Below are positions 56,053-64,000 of a stretch of 64,000 bases of DNA, one piece after another. How positions within the stretch are numbered: the stretch's first letter is position 1; each line of letters opens with the position of its first letter. The notes beneath the pieces were generated by a model. That model saw nothing but the letters and a program-made list of their open reading frames with translations, was not told the DNA's origin and did not search any database. A program made the translations under genes and the position numbers. The DNA comes from Mycobacteroides sp. LB1 (GTDB taxonomy: Bacteria > Actinomycetota > Actinomycetes > Mycobacteriales > Mycobacteriaceae). Where the stretch lies: the NCBI RefSeq assembly GCF_013449725.1, contig NZ_JACCFF010000001.1, forward strand, positions 1,612,001 through 1,676,000, given 5' to 3'.

Positions 56053-58491
56053 ATGGCGCTGTCTGCGGGCGGTACCGTGAAGGTCCTTATCACCGGGACC
56101 GCAGGTAGCGGCAAGACGTCCGTGTTGACCCGGGTTCGGGACGCGTTGAGCACCGCCGGCACACCTCCGGTAAACCATGTCCCCGAGACCTTGCCGAGCG
56201 GAAATGCCGGTCCGTTCGTCATCGACGACGCGGAGTCCTTGACCGATCGCCAGCTCGATACTCTGCGCGGGGTCGTGGAGAACGATCCGGCCGCGATCGT
56301 CGTGGTGGCGGCGTCACCTCGACGCAATCCCGCCCTTCGCGCCCTCTTCCAGACCTTGGAACGCGAATCCCCGTCAATCGCCCTTCACCCTGTCAACGCG
56401 GGCGATATCGCCCGGCTTTCACCTCGGTCATCTGTCCTTTCGGATGAAATCGCCTCCGCCACCGGCGGTGTGCCGGCCCTTGCGGCGGCGGCCATCGACC
56501 ATCTCGGCGAGGTGGATCCGCTTGGGTCGGCGCTACGCGCGATCGATTCCCGCATCGACGAGCAGCTGCGTCGCCTCTCCCCGCTCGCCCAGGCCGCTGT
56601 GCTGCTGATGTCTTTGGACGCCGGCATCGGTGCCTCCGATATTGCTGTGGCGCTTGCCCTTTCCGATGCCGAAGACCTGCTCGACGAGGCGCTGGCGAGT
56701 GGACTGATTCCCAGCCCCGGTCAGATCGCGTTCGCGGCAAGGGTGCACGGCTGCGCCGCACGACTGCTCGGAGCGGCGCGGCACCTCGATCTTGAACGAT
56801 CGCTACTGCGCACACAGCTCGACATCGGTTCGGTGTCCATCGATTTGGCCCTGGCCCTGGTCGCGCACGGACTGCGTGATCCGGAGATCGCCAGGTTGCT
56901 ATCGGAATGGGCGGCAGCCGAATCCGATCCCCTCGGCGCGTCCGACCTGTACCAGGCCGCCCTGTCCGCAGGTGCCGAGCCGGGCCCGCTCAGAGTGCCA
57001 CTGGCCGAATCCCTGGCTCGTTCGGGTGACCTGGCCGCTGCCGCCGCGCAGTTGGATGAGGTGCTCACCTCCACCGACCCGGGACATCGCGCCGCAGCCG
57101 TCCGCATCGCGGCCGCCATCGCATGCCACAACGGCGACTCCGGCCAGGCGGCGGCGTTGTACGACTGGCTGGGTTCCGATATGGACGGCCTGACAGCCCT
57201 GTCCGCGGCGCCGATTTTCGTCGGCACCGGCCAGCTGGCACGTGCGCGAAAATCCTTGGAAGACAACACAGGAGCTCCGCCGACAACATCCGCCACGGCC
57301 ACACGGAATGCCGCACTGGGGGTCATCGCGTCCGTTGAGGGCCGTAGCCAGGAAGCACTGTCTCTGCTGGGGCAAGCGGTCACACAACAGCCATCCACAT
57401 CGTCCTTCACCCCCGACAGCACCGTCGCTCTCGCGGCGTTGACCATGCTGCACGGTGGCGAGGTGGCACGGGCCCGCAGCATTCTCACCGACGCGGTCCG
57501 CACCGATCGGCCGCATGACGCGTTCGGTGTGCGGCACCGGCTGCTCGTGGCCTGGATCGCCATGCTGTCCGGCGATCTGACCGGTGCCACTCAGTGGCTA
57601 CCCGGGACTGACGCGGAGCTCTCCCGCCGCGACAGGCTGTTCTCCGAGTCATTGCGAACCGGCATCGCGCGGCGTCACGGGGACACCGGTCCGCTTCGTC
57701 AGCACTGGCAAGCCTCCATGGATGCCTTGTCTGCGTATTCGATCGACCTCTACACACTGCTGCCGGTCGGCGAACTGTGGGTGGCAGCTGCGCGGTTGCG
57801 CACCCTGGACGCCATGGCGCATCACGTCGACCGCGCCTTCTCTGTTTTGGCGCATCTCGGCGATCCGATCGCGTGGTCCGCGCCACTGCGGTGGGCCGGC
57901 GTGCATGCCGCGATCCTGACCAATTCACCGGAGAACCTCGCCCCACACGGGCAGGCGCTTGCTGCGGCCGCCGGATCCAGCACCTATGCGCGCACCCTGG
58001 CAACGGCCGGGCGCACCTGGCTGCGCGTGCTTGCCAATCAGGTGGATGGGGCGGAGGTGGACAGCGCCGCACGAATGCTGGCAGATACCGGTCTGGGCTG
58101 GGATGCCACCCGGCTGGCCAGCCAGGCCGCGCTGCACGCGAACGACCCGAAGGTCGCTGCCGCGATGCTTGCACTGGCCCGTGATCTACGAGCGCCATCG
58201 GCTACGACCGACAGCCGCGACGGGACAACCCAACCGTCCTCAGCCCCCGATTCCCCGGCGTCCGGGCTTGATCCTCTTCGCGCAAGCGGCTCGTCGATAC
58301 GTCTTTCCGATCGCGAGCGTGAGGTCGCCGAGCTGCTGCTGCGTGGGCTTCCGTATCGCGATATCGGTGCGCAACTGTTCATTTCGGCTAAGACGGTCGA
58401 GCATCACGTGGCACGTATCAGGCGACGCCTCGGTGCCGAATCACGCTCTGACATGTTCTCGATGCTGCGCACGATCGTGAACTCGAACTGA
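56053..58491 (+). CDS. iniR: LuxR-family ATPase regulator, IniR-type
   Basis: An 812-aa regulator with an N-terminal P-loop ATPase (ITGTAGSGKTSVL at residues ~12-24, FVIDDAESL as Walker B near 56), a long Ala/Leu-rich helical repeat region of TPR/MalT kind, and a C-terminal LuxR helix-turn-helix (LSDREREVAELLLRGLPYRDIGAQLFISAKTVEHHV). The M. tuberculosis counterpart Rv0339c (IniR) activates iniBAC and is reported to respond to trehalose. The ATG at 56053 is the first canonical start, but the frame is open back to a CTG at 55981 overlapping the hsp70-like stop, so ~24 more residues are possible. A dispersed 23-bp repeat lies in the linker before the DNA-binding domain. Confidence 0.86.
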   Translation: MALSAGGTVKVLITGTAGSGKTSVLTRVRDALSTAGTPPVNHVPETLPSGNAGPFVIDDAESLTDRQLDTLRGVVENDPAAIVVVAASPRRNPALRALFQTLERESPSIALHPVNAGDIARLSPRSSVLSDEIASATGGVPALAAAAIDHLGEVDPLGSALRAIDSRIDEQLRRLSPLAQAAVLLMSLDAGIGASDIAVALALSDAEDLLDEALASGLIPSPGQIAFAARVHGCAARLLGAARHLDLERSLLRTQLDIGSVSIDLALALVAHGLRDPEIARLLSEWAAAESDPLGASDLYQAALSAGAEPGPLRVPLAESLARSGDLAAAAAQLDEVLTSTDPGHRAAAVRIAAAIACHNGDSGQAAALYDWLGSDMDGLTALSAAPIFVGTGQLARARKSLEDNTGAPPTTSATATRNAALGVIASVEGRSQEALSLLGQAVTQQPSTSSFTPDSTVALAALTMLHGGEVARARSILTDAVRTDRPHDAFGVRHRLLVAWIAMLSGDLTGATQWLPGTDAELSRRDRLFSESLRTGIARRHGDTGPLRQHWQASMDALSAYSIDLYTLLPVGELWVAAARLRTLDAMAHHVDRAFSVLAHLGDPIAWSAPLRWAGVHAAILTNSPENLAPHGQALAAAAGSSTYARTLATAGRTWLRVLANQVDGAEVDSAARMLADTGLGWDATRLASQAALHANDPKVAAAMLALARDLRAPSATTDSRDGTTQPSSAPDSPASGLDPLRASGSSIRLSDREREVAELLLRGLPYRDIGAQLFISAKTVEHHVARIRRRLGAESRSDMFSMLRTIVNSN
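58274..58296 (+). repeat. Copy of a dispersed 23-bp repeat inside iniR
   Basis: CTCTTCGCGCAAGCGGCTCG(TCG) falls in the linker between the helical repeats and the helix-turn-helix, coding for LRASGSS there. It is on the same strand as the other copies. Confidence 0.65.
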
Positions 58492-58579
58492 TCAAAGTTC
58501 AGCGTGTCGGGCGGGTTAGGTAAGCCTGAATAGGACTTTCGACTCCTTCAATGCGACGATGACCTGGCATCGGACATAA

Positions 58580-58620
58580 GTTACCGACGAGTAACATTAC
58601 ACTTGTTACTGACGAGTAAC
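58580..58620. promoter_or_regulatory. Twin palindromes upstream of the Fe-S oxidoreductase gene
   Basis: GTTACCGACGAGTAAC (58580-58595) and GTTACTGACGAGTAAC (58605-58620) are two copies, 25 bp apart, of a GTTAC-N6-GTAAC inverted repeat, ending 28 bases before the start codon. This looks like a tandem TetR-type operator; the gene's known link to fatty-acid oxidation suggests a fatty-acid-responsive repressor (inference). Confidence 0.75.
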
Positions 58621-58648
58621 TTCTCGGGACCGGGAGGTCAGCACCACC

Positions 58649-61600
58649 GTGAGCACCGCGACGATCATTCTCGGAATCATCGGCGTTATCTACAGCCTGG
58701 CTGCATGGAGCTCGTTCGGTAGCGGCGTCGTCAAGATGCTCCGCGTCATCCTCTCCGGGCAGCCCGACGGCACCAGGTGGCGCCCGGTCCTCCCGCGCGT
58801 CAAGACGGTCATCGTCGAAGTCGTCGCGCATACGCGGATGAACAAGTTCCGCACCGTCGGCTGGGCCCACTGGCTGGTGATGGTCGGCTTCCTCGGCGGC
58901 TTCCTGCACTACTTCGAGTCCTACGGACAGACGTTCAATCCCGAGTTTCACTGGCCCTTCTTCGGCGCCTCCTTCGCCTGGGAGCTCTGGATCGAGTTCC
59001 TCGGCGTCGGCACCATCGTCGGTATCACCACCATGATCGTGATCCGGCAGCTCAACCACCCTCGCAAGCCCGAGCGGCTGTCGCGCTTCGGCGGCTCCAA
59101 CTTCATCGCCGCGTACACGATCGAGATGGTCGTGCTCAGCGAGGGCCTCGGCATGCTGCTGGTGAAATCCAGCAAGATCGCGACCTACCACCACAGCAAC
59201 CCGTACTCGGACCCGGTCAGCTCGCAGGTGGCCAAGCTGCTGCCGGAAAGCCCGCTGCTGGTGTCGGCCCTCTCACTATCCGTGATGTTCTTCGGCGGGC
59301 TGTTCCTGCTGCTGGTCGGGCGCAACCTGGTCTGGGGCGTGGCGTGGCACCGCTTCGCGGCGTTCTTCAACATCTATTTCAAGCGTGAGGCCGATGGTGG
59401 CGTCGCGCTGGGCGCGGCCAAGCCGATGATGTCCGGCGGCAAGGTGCTGGAAATGGAGAACGCCGATCCCGATGTCGACGCGTTCGGCGCGGGCAAGGTC
59501 GAGGACTTCAGCTGGAAGGACCTGCTGGACCTCACGACCTGTACCGAGTGCGGCCGCTGCCAGAGCCAGTGCCCCGCCTGGAACACCGGTAAGCCACTGT
59601 CCCCGAAGCTGCTGATCACCTCGCTGCGTGACCACACGTATGCCAAGGCGCCATACCTGCTGGCCGGTGGAGATGAAGCCAAGCTCGCGAAACTTTCCGA
59701 GGCCGAGATCGCAGAGGGCACGCGGCCGCTGGTGGGCGGTGAAGGTGCTGTTATCGACCACGAGGTGCTGTGGAGCTGCACCACCTGTGGTGCCTGCGTC
59801 GAGCAGTGCCCCGTCGATATCGAGCACGTCGACCACATCATCGATATGCGCCGCTACCAGGTGCTCATCGAATCGGAATTCCCCAGCGAGCTTGCGGGCC
59901 TGTTCAAGAACCTGGAGAACAAGGGCAACCCCTGGGGTCAGAACGCCAAGGACCGCCTCAACTGGATCGACGAAATCGACTTCGACGTCCCGGTATTCGG
60001 CCAGGACGTCGATAGCTTCGCCGATTACGAGTACCTGTTCTGGGTGGGCTGCGCGGGTGCCTACGAGGACCGCGCCAAGAAGACCACCAAGGCCGTCGCC
60101 GAGCTGCTGGCCCTCGCCGGGACGAAGTTCCTGGTGCTCGGCGCCGATGAGACCTGCACGGGTGATTCCGCCCGCCGCGCCGGTAACGAGTTCCTGTTCC
60201 AACAGCTGGCCATGCAGAACATCGAGCTGCTCAATTCGGTGTTCGAGGGTGTCGAGCAGAAGCAGCGCAAGATCGTGGTGACCTGCGCGCACTGCTTCAA
60301 CGCGCTCGGCAATGAGTACCCGCAAGTCGGCGGCGACTACCAGGTGGTGCACCACACGCAGCTGTTGAACCGGCTGGTACGCGACAAGAAATTGGTCCCC
60401 GTTGCTCCAGTCTCACAAGATGTCACCTACCACGACCCGTGCTACCTGGGCCGCCACAACAAGGTGTACAGCGCACCGCGTGAGCTGATCGGCGCTTCCG
60501 GCGCCGCCTTGACCGAAATGCCAAGGCATGGAGAGCGTTCCATGTGCTGTGGCGCCGGCGGCGCCCGCATGTGGATGGAAGAGCAGCTCGGTAAACGCAT
60601 CAACATCGATCGTGTTGACGAGGCCCTGGCCACCCCGGCGTCCAAGATTGCGACGGGCTGCCCGTTCTGCCGAGTGATGCTGACCGACGGTGTGACCGCA
60701 CGCGACGATTCCGGCGCCGTGGAGGTCGTGGACGTCGCACAGCTGTTGCTCGAATCCGTGGGCCGCACCGAGGAAGTTCGGAAGGTATTGCCCGCCAAGG
60801 GAACTGCCGCAGCGGCCGCGGCCGCATCCGCGGCAACCAAGGTCGCAGAACCCGAACCCGTTGCGGCCGAGGTGGAAACACCGGCGGAAGAGACCGTCGA
60901 GGCAGCCGCCCCCGAAACCGGTACAGCTGACGCAAAACCCGTATCGGGCCTGGGGATGGCGACCGGGGCCAAACGTCCCGGAGCCAAGAAAGCCTCGGCT
61001 CCTGCCGCCAGCACAGCACCGGCCGCCGAGGCCCCCGCCGCACCGGTCAAGGGCCTGGGATTGGCCACCGGGGCCAAGCGTCCCGGAGCCAAGAAGGCGG
61101 CACCCGCTGCCGAGGCAACTACAGCGACACCCGCCACAGAGGCCGCACCCGCGGCACCCGCGCCACCTGTCAAGGGACTCGGCATGGCCACCGGAGCCAA
61201 ACGCCCCGGAGCCAAGAAAGCAGCCCCGACGGCACCTGCCGAATCGGCCGCTCCAGCCGAGCCGACGTCCGAGGCTCCAGCCGCACCTGCCACACCCGTG
61301 CCGCCCGTCAAGGGACTCGGCATGGCCACCGGAGCCAAACGCCCCGGAGCCAAGAAAGCAGCCCCGACAGCGCCCGCTGAATCGGCTCCCGCCGCGGCGC
61401 CCGAGCCCGAGGCAGCGGCGCCGGCCGCTCCTGCGGCACCCGAACCACCGGTGACAGGCCTCGGCATTGCCGCGGGTGCCAGGCGTCCCGGAGCCAAGAA
61501 GGCAGCTCCTGCCGCGGCCGCTCCCGCCCCGGCTGCCGCCCCGGCTGCCGCTCCTGCTCCCGAACCTGAGCAGCCGGCTACTGCATCGGAAACCACCGAG

Positions 61601-61705
61601 CCCGCACCCAAGGAAGAGGCGCCTGCTCCCGAACCCCAGCCGGAGCCGCCGGTCAAGGGACTTGGTGTGGCTCCAGGGGCACGCCGCCCAGGCCGCCGAA
61701 ATTAG
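58649..61705 (+). CDS. etfD: Membrane Fe-S oxidoreductase linked to ETF (EtfD/Rv0338c-like)
   Basis: A 1,018-aa membrane enzyme thought to take electrons from electron-transfer flavoprotein during fatty-acid beta-oxidation and pass them to the quinone pool. Residues 1-~255 hold membrane helices with a heme-b-like His-rich layout; two 4Fe-4S motifs follow (CTECGRCQSQCP near 298, CTTCGACVEQCP near 376), then two CCG-type domains (VTCAHCFNALG, MCCGAGGARMW, ATGCPFCRVML). From residue ~720 a disordered Ala/Pro/Glu tail carries six copies of a GLGMATGAKRPGAKK motif. The GTG at 58649 follows GGGAGG. The tail repeats are basic and may bind an acidic partner; their role is unknown. The symbol follows the M. 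tuberculosis homologue. Confidence 0.87.
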   Translation: MSTATIILGIIGVIYSLAAWSSFGSGVVKMLRVILSGQPDGTRWRPVLPRVKTVIVEVVAHTRMNKFRTVGWAHWLVMVGFLGGFLHYFESYGQTFNPEFHWPFFGASFAWELWIEFLGVGTIVGITTMIVIRQLNHPRKPERLSRFGGSNFIAAYTIEMVVLSEGLGMLLVKSSKIATYHHSNPYSDPVSSQVAKLLPESPLLVSALSLSVMFFGGLFLLLVGRNLVWGVAWHRFAAFFNIYFKREADGGVALGAAKPMMSGGKVLEMENADPDVDAFGAGKVEDFSWKDLLDLTTCTECGRCQSQCPAWNTGKPLSPKLLITSLRDHTYAKAPYLLAGGDEAKLAKLSEAEIAEGTRPLVGGEGAVIDHEVLWSCTTCGACVEQCPVDIEHVDHIIDMRRYQVLIESEFPSELAGLFKNLENKGNPWGQNAKDRLNWIDEIDFDVPVFGQDVDSFADYEYLFWVGCAGAYEDRAKKTTKAVAELLALAGTKFLVLGADETCTGDSARRAGNEFLFQQLAMQNIELLNSVFEGVEQKQRKIVVTCAHCFNALGNEYPQVGGDYQVVHHTQLLNRLVRDKKLVPVAPVSQDVTYHDPCYLGRHNKVYSAPRELIGASGAALTEMPRHGERSMCCGAGGARMWMEEQLGKRINIDRVDEALATPASKIATGCPFCRVMLTDGVTARDDSGAVEVVDVAQLLLESVGRTEEVRKVLPAKGTAAAAAAASAATKVAEPEPVAAEVETPAEETVEAAAPETGTADAKPVSGLGMATGAKRPGAKKASAPAASTAPAAEAPAAPVKGLGLATGAKRPGAKKAAPAAEATTATPATEAAPAAPAPPVKGLGMATGAKRPGAKKAAPTAPAESAAPAEPTSEAPAAPATPVPPVKGLGMATGAKRPGAKKAAPTAPAESAPAAAPEPEAAAPAAPAAPEPPVTGLGIAAGARRPGAKKAAPAAAAPAPAAAPAAAPAPEPEQPATASETTEPAPKEEAPAPEPQPEPPVKGLGVAPGARRPGRRN

Positions 61706-61739
61706 ATATTGGCTGGACAGCTCTGCGACCATTGGGACC

Positions 61740-63023
61740 GTGAGTACCGATAACCTGCCGACTGGCGTGCCTTCGCGCGTACCCGGCATCTCGCCGAGAC
61801 AGCAACAGCGGGTCTTTGCGCAGTCCACCAAGCTGCAAGACGTCCTGTACGAGATCAGGGGTCCGGTACACGCTCACGCCGCCCGGCTGGAGGCCGAGGG
61901 GCACCGCATCCTCAAGCTCAACATCGGCAACCCGGCACCGTTCGGTTTCGAAGCGCCCGATGTCATCATGCGCGACATCATCCAGGCCCTCCCGTACGCA
62001 CAGGGGTACTCCGATTCCAAGGGCATCCTCCCCGCGCGGCGCGCAGTGGTCACCCGCTACGAGCTGGTCGACGGGTTCCCCTATCTGGATGTCGACGACG
62101 TCTTCCTGGGCAATGGAGTGTCCGAGCTCATCACCATGACCACTCAGGCGCTGCTGGACAACGGCGATCAGGTGCTCATCCCGGCACCCGACTACCCGCT
62201 GTGGACGGCCGCGACCTCACTCGCGGGCGGCACCGCGGTGCATTACATGTGCGACGAGACCAACGGCTGGATGCCGGATCTCGAGGATCTGGAATCCAAG
62301 ATCACCGAGCGCACCAAGGCTCTCGTCATCATCAACCCGAACAACCCAACCGGCGCGGTGTACACCCGCGAAATCCTCACCCGGATGGTCGATCTGGCAC
62401 GCAAGCATCAGCTGCTGCTCTTGGCCGACGAGATCTACGACAAGATCCTCTACGACGATGCCGAGCACATCAGCGTCGCGTCACTGGCCCCGGATCTGTT
62501 GTGCTTCACGTTCAACGGCCTGTCCAAGGCATACCGGGTGGCGGGCTACCGGTCCGCGTGGCTGGCCATCACCGGTCCCAAGGACCACGCGGCCAGCCTG
62601 CTGGAGGGCGTCAACCTGCTGGCCAATATGCGCTTGTGTCCAAATGTGCCTGCCCAGCACGCGATTCAGGTGGCCCTCGGTGGGCATCAGAGCATCGACG
62701 ACCTGGTGCTGCCCGGTGGCCGTCTCCTGGAACAGCGCGATGTGGCCTGGACGAAGCTCAATGAGATTCCCGGGGTCTCCTGCGTCAAGCCGAAGGGTGC
62801 GCTCTATGCATTCCCGCGGCTCGACCCCGAGGTGCACGAGATCCACGATGACGACCAGCTGGTGCTCGATCTACTGTTGAACGAGAAGATCCTGCTGACG
62901 CAGGGCACGGGCTTCAATTGGCCTGAGCCCGATCATCTTCGGATCGTCACGTTGCCGTGGGCACGTGACCTCGCGGTCGCCATCGAGCGGTTGGGCAACT
63001 TCCTGGTGAGCTATCGCCAGTAG
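61740..63023 (+). CDS. aspC: Pyridoxal-phosphate aminotransferase, AspC/AlaT-type (Rv0337c-like)
   Basis: A 427-aa fold-type I aminotransferase interconverting amino acids and 2-oxo acids. The PLP lysine is in FNGLSKAYRVAGYRSAW near residue 264; NPNNPTGAVY, ADEIYDKILYDD and the C-terminal RIVTLPWARD (substrate Arg) are conserved. The sequence is closer to AlaT/AlaA (alanine-glutamate) enzymes than to classical AspC, though mycobacterial annotation uses aspC. The GTG at 61740 gives the expected length; the longer frame from 61467 overlaps the upstream gene. It lies 34 bases after the Fe-S enzyme gene. Confidence 0.92.
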   Translation: MSTDNLPTGVPSRVPGISPRQQQRVFAQSTKLQDVLYEIRGPVHAHAARLEAEGHRILKLNIGNPAPFGFEAPDVIMRDIIQALPYAQGYSDSKGILPARRAVVTRYELVDGFPYLDVDDVFLGNGVSELITMTTQALLDNGDQVLIPAPDYPLWTAATSLAGGTAVHYMCDETNGWMPDLEDLESKITERTKALVIINPNNPTGAVYTREILTRMVDLARKHQLLLLADEIYDKILYDDAEHISVASLAPDLLCFTFNGLSKAYRVAGYRSAWLAITGPKDHAASLLEGVNLLANMRLCPNVPAQHAIQVALGGHQSIDDLVLPGGRLLEQRDVAWTKLNEIPGVSCVKPKGALYAFPRLDPEVHEIHDDDQLVLDLLLNEKILLTQGTGFNWPEPDHLRIVTLPWARDLAVAIERLGNFLVSYRQ

Positions 63024-63041
63024 CGTCCCCGGCGCACCACG

Positions 63042-64000
63042 TCAGGCGTGCGTCAGCTCGTCCACACGCTTACCCAGGCAGAACACTCGCCATCCGGCAT
63101 TTACCCATTTGGCGTTATCCAGGCAATTGCGGCCGTCCACAATCACTTTGGTGCGCACCACCTTGGCCAGCTCATCGGGATCGATATCGACGAACTCCTG
63201 CCATTCGGTCAGCAGCAGGACGGCATCGGCACGGTCAGCGGCCTCCAGCGCAGAGGTGGCGTAGTTCAACGTCGGGAAGAGCCGCCGGGAGTTCTCCAGC
63301 GCCTTCGGGTCGTAGACGTTGACCGCCGCACCGTTGAGCTGCAGGAGGCCCGCAACATTCAGCGCTGGAGAGTCGCGGACGTCATCGGACTCCGGCTTGA
63401 ACGCCGCACCCAGCACCGCGATATTGGCGCCGAGCAGCGATCCGCCGCACGCCTTGGTGGCGAGCTCCACCATCCGGGTGCGCCGCCGCATGTTGATGCT
63501 GTCGACCTCGCGCAGGAAGGTCAGGGCGTGGCTGGCGCCCAGCTCGCCGGCGCGCGCCATGAATGCCCGAATGTCCTTGGGCAGGCATCCCCCGCCGAAA
63601 CCCAAGCCCGCGTTGAGGAATCGGCGACCGATGCGCGGGTCGTGCCCGAGCGCGTCGGCCAGCGTGGTCACGTCGGCGCCCACCGCCTCGCACACCTCGG
63701 AGATGGCGTTGATGAACGAGATCTTGGTGGCCAGGAAGGCGTTGGCCGAAACCTTCACCAGTTCGGCGGTTTCCAGGTCTGTGACGATGAACGGGACTTC
63801 CTCGTCGAGGATCGGCCCGTACAGCTCGCGGACAAGCTTCTCGGCGCGATCGGAATCCCGCTGCACGCCCAGCACGATGCGGTCCGGGTGCAGGGTGTCC
63901 TTGACGGCGTAGCCCTCGCGGAGAAACTCCGGGTTCCAAGCGATCTCGACGTCCACGCCTTCGGCCGCGAATCCATCTGCCCGCTGGCTTAATTCGCGCG
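63042..64000 (-). CDS. udgA: UDP-glucose 6-dehydrogenase, C-terminal part (cut by window edge)
   Basis: UDP-glucose dehydrogenase oxidises UDP-glucose to UDP-glucuronate in two NAD-dependent steps. About 318 C-terminal residues are present. NPEFLREGYAV, the catalytic lysine region SANAFLATKISFINAISE, and the catalytic cysteine in GLGFGGGCLPKD are visible, followed by the UDP-binding C-terminal domain (AFKPESDDVRDSPAL, VVRTKVIVDGRNCLD). The frame stays open to the window edge, so the N-terminal Rossmann domain lies outside. It converges on aspC with an 18-base gap. Confidence 0.93.
   Translation of the reverse strand, partial: RELSQRADGFAAEGVDVEIAWNPEFLREGYAVKDTLHPDRIVLGVQRDSDRAEKLVRELYGPILDEEVPFIVTDLETAELVKVSANAFLATKISFINAISEVCEAVGADVTTLADALGHDPRIGRRFLNAGLGFGGGCLPKDIRAFMARAGELGASHALTFLREVDSINMRRRTRMVELATKACGGSLLGANIAVLGAAFKPESDDVRDSPALNVAGLLQLNGAAVNVYDPKALENSRRLFPTLNYATSALEAADRADAVLLLTEWQEFVDIDPDELAKVVRTKVIVDGRNCLDNAKWVNAGWRVFCLGKRVDELTHA

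Noticed and set aside
59276..61831. Minus-strand frames opposite the Fe-S enzyme gene (359, 404 and 472 aa)
   Set aside because: Two are Gly/Ala/Arg-rich reflections of the C-terminal repeats and the other mirrors the enzyme domains; no ribosome sites.

Overview
The window is high-GC actinobacterial DNA. Gene order and protein types point to a rapidly growing mycobacterium, most likely the Mycobacteroides abscessus/chelonae group. The evidence is an MmpS/MmpL pair, iniB-iniA-iniC with an IniR-type regulator, a dnaK-grpE-dnaJ-hspR operon with HAIR operators, and blocks collinear with M. tuberculosis udgA-aspC-Rv0338c-Rv0339c-iniBAC, dnaK-hspR, Rv0356c-purA-Rv0358-Rv0361-fba-Rv0364-Rv0365c and Rv0380c-pyrE-Rv0383c-clpB-Rv0385. 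Rv numbers are from memory and species placement is inference. No rRNA, tRNA, IS element, prophage or CRISPR array was seen.

Layout. 1-7.3 kb: a partial disordered N-terminus, a UBP zinc finger divergent from a CPA1 Na+/H+ antiporter, a thioesterase-purA operon, an M50 metalloprotease, a CDF metal exporter with a palindromic upstream site, and a DUF3151 protein. 7.4-18.4 kb: a one-pass membrane protein, then one uninterrupted minus-strand gene of about 9.9 kb. It encodes a ~3,290-residue exported protein with a signal peptide, ~2,800 residues of Ala-rich coiled-coil repeats and a ~440-residue PGRS-like Gly-rich C-terminus. 18.4-29.5 kb: fba, DedA, a frameshifted thioesterase, a GH76 mannanase-like protein, trmH-lipoprotein-pyrE-SDR, and mmpS-mmpL. 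29.6-37.7 kb: clpB with a HAIR operator, three genes for SRPBCC (START-like) proteins under a TetR gene, a divergent membrane protein and a flavohemoprotein. 37.7-42.4 kb: the dnaK-grpE-dnaJ-hspR chaperone operon with two HAIR sites. 42.4-48.3 kb: a metallo-beta-lactamase-fold protein, a TlpA/CcdA thiol-redox pair, an F420/LLM oxidoreductase, and small envelope proteins with Thr/Pro-rich tails. 47-58.5 kb: an extended ini locus: iniB-iniA-iniC followed by two paralogous secreted proteins, a second IniB-like protein, a membrane-anchored Hsp70-like protein and iniR. 58.6-64 kb: an Fe-S/ETF-linked oxidoreductase (EtfD type) behind twin palindromes, an AlaT/AspC aminotransferase and a partial UDP-glucose dehydrogenase.

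How the parts work together. Two heat-shock units (clpB; dnaK operon) share HspR/HAIR control. The ini locus looks like an envelope-stress module: the iniB promoter and the iniB-like/hsp70-like intergenic region carry the same ordered set of AGGGGA-type motifs, which makes IniR a candidate common activator. The outstanding object is the giant repeat protein. Every long internal DNA repeat I could place recurs at a multiple of 126 bp (42 codons, six heptads), so it appears to have grown by whole-unit duplication. It lies where M. tuberculosis has mgtE.
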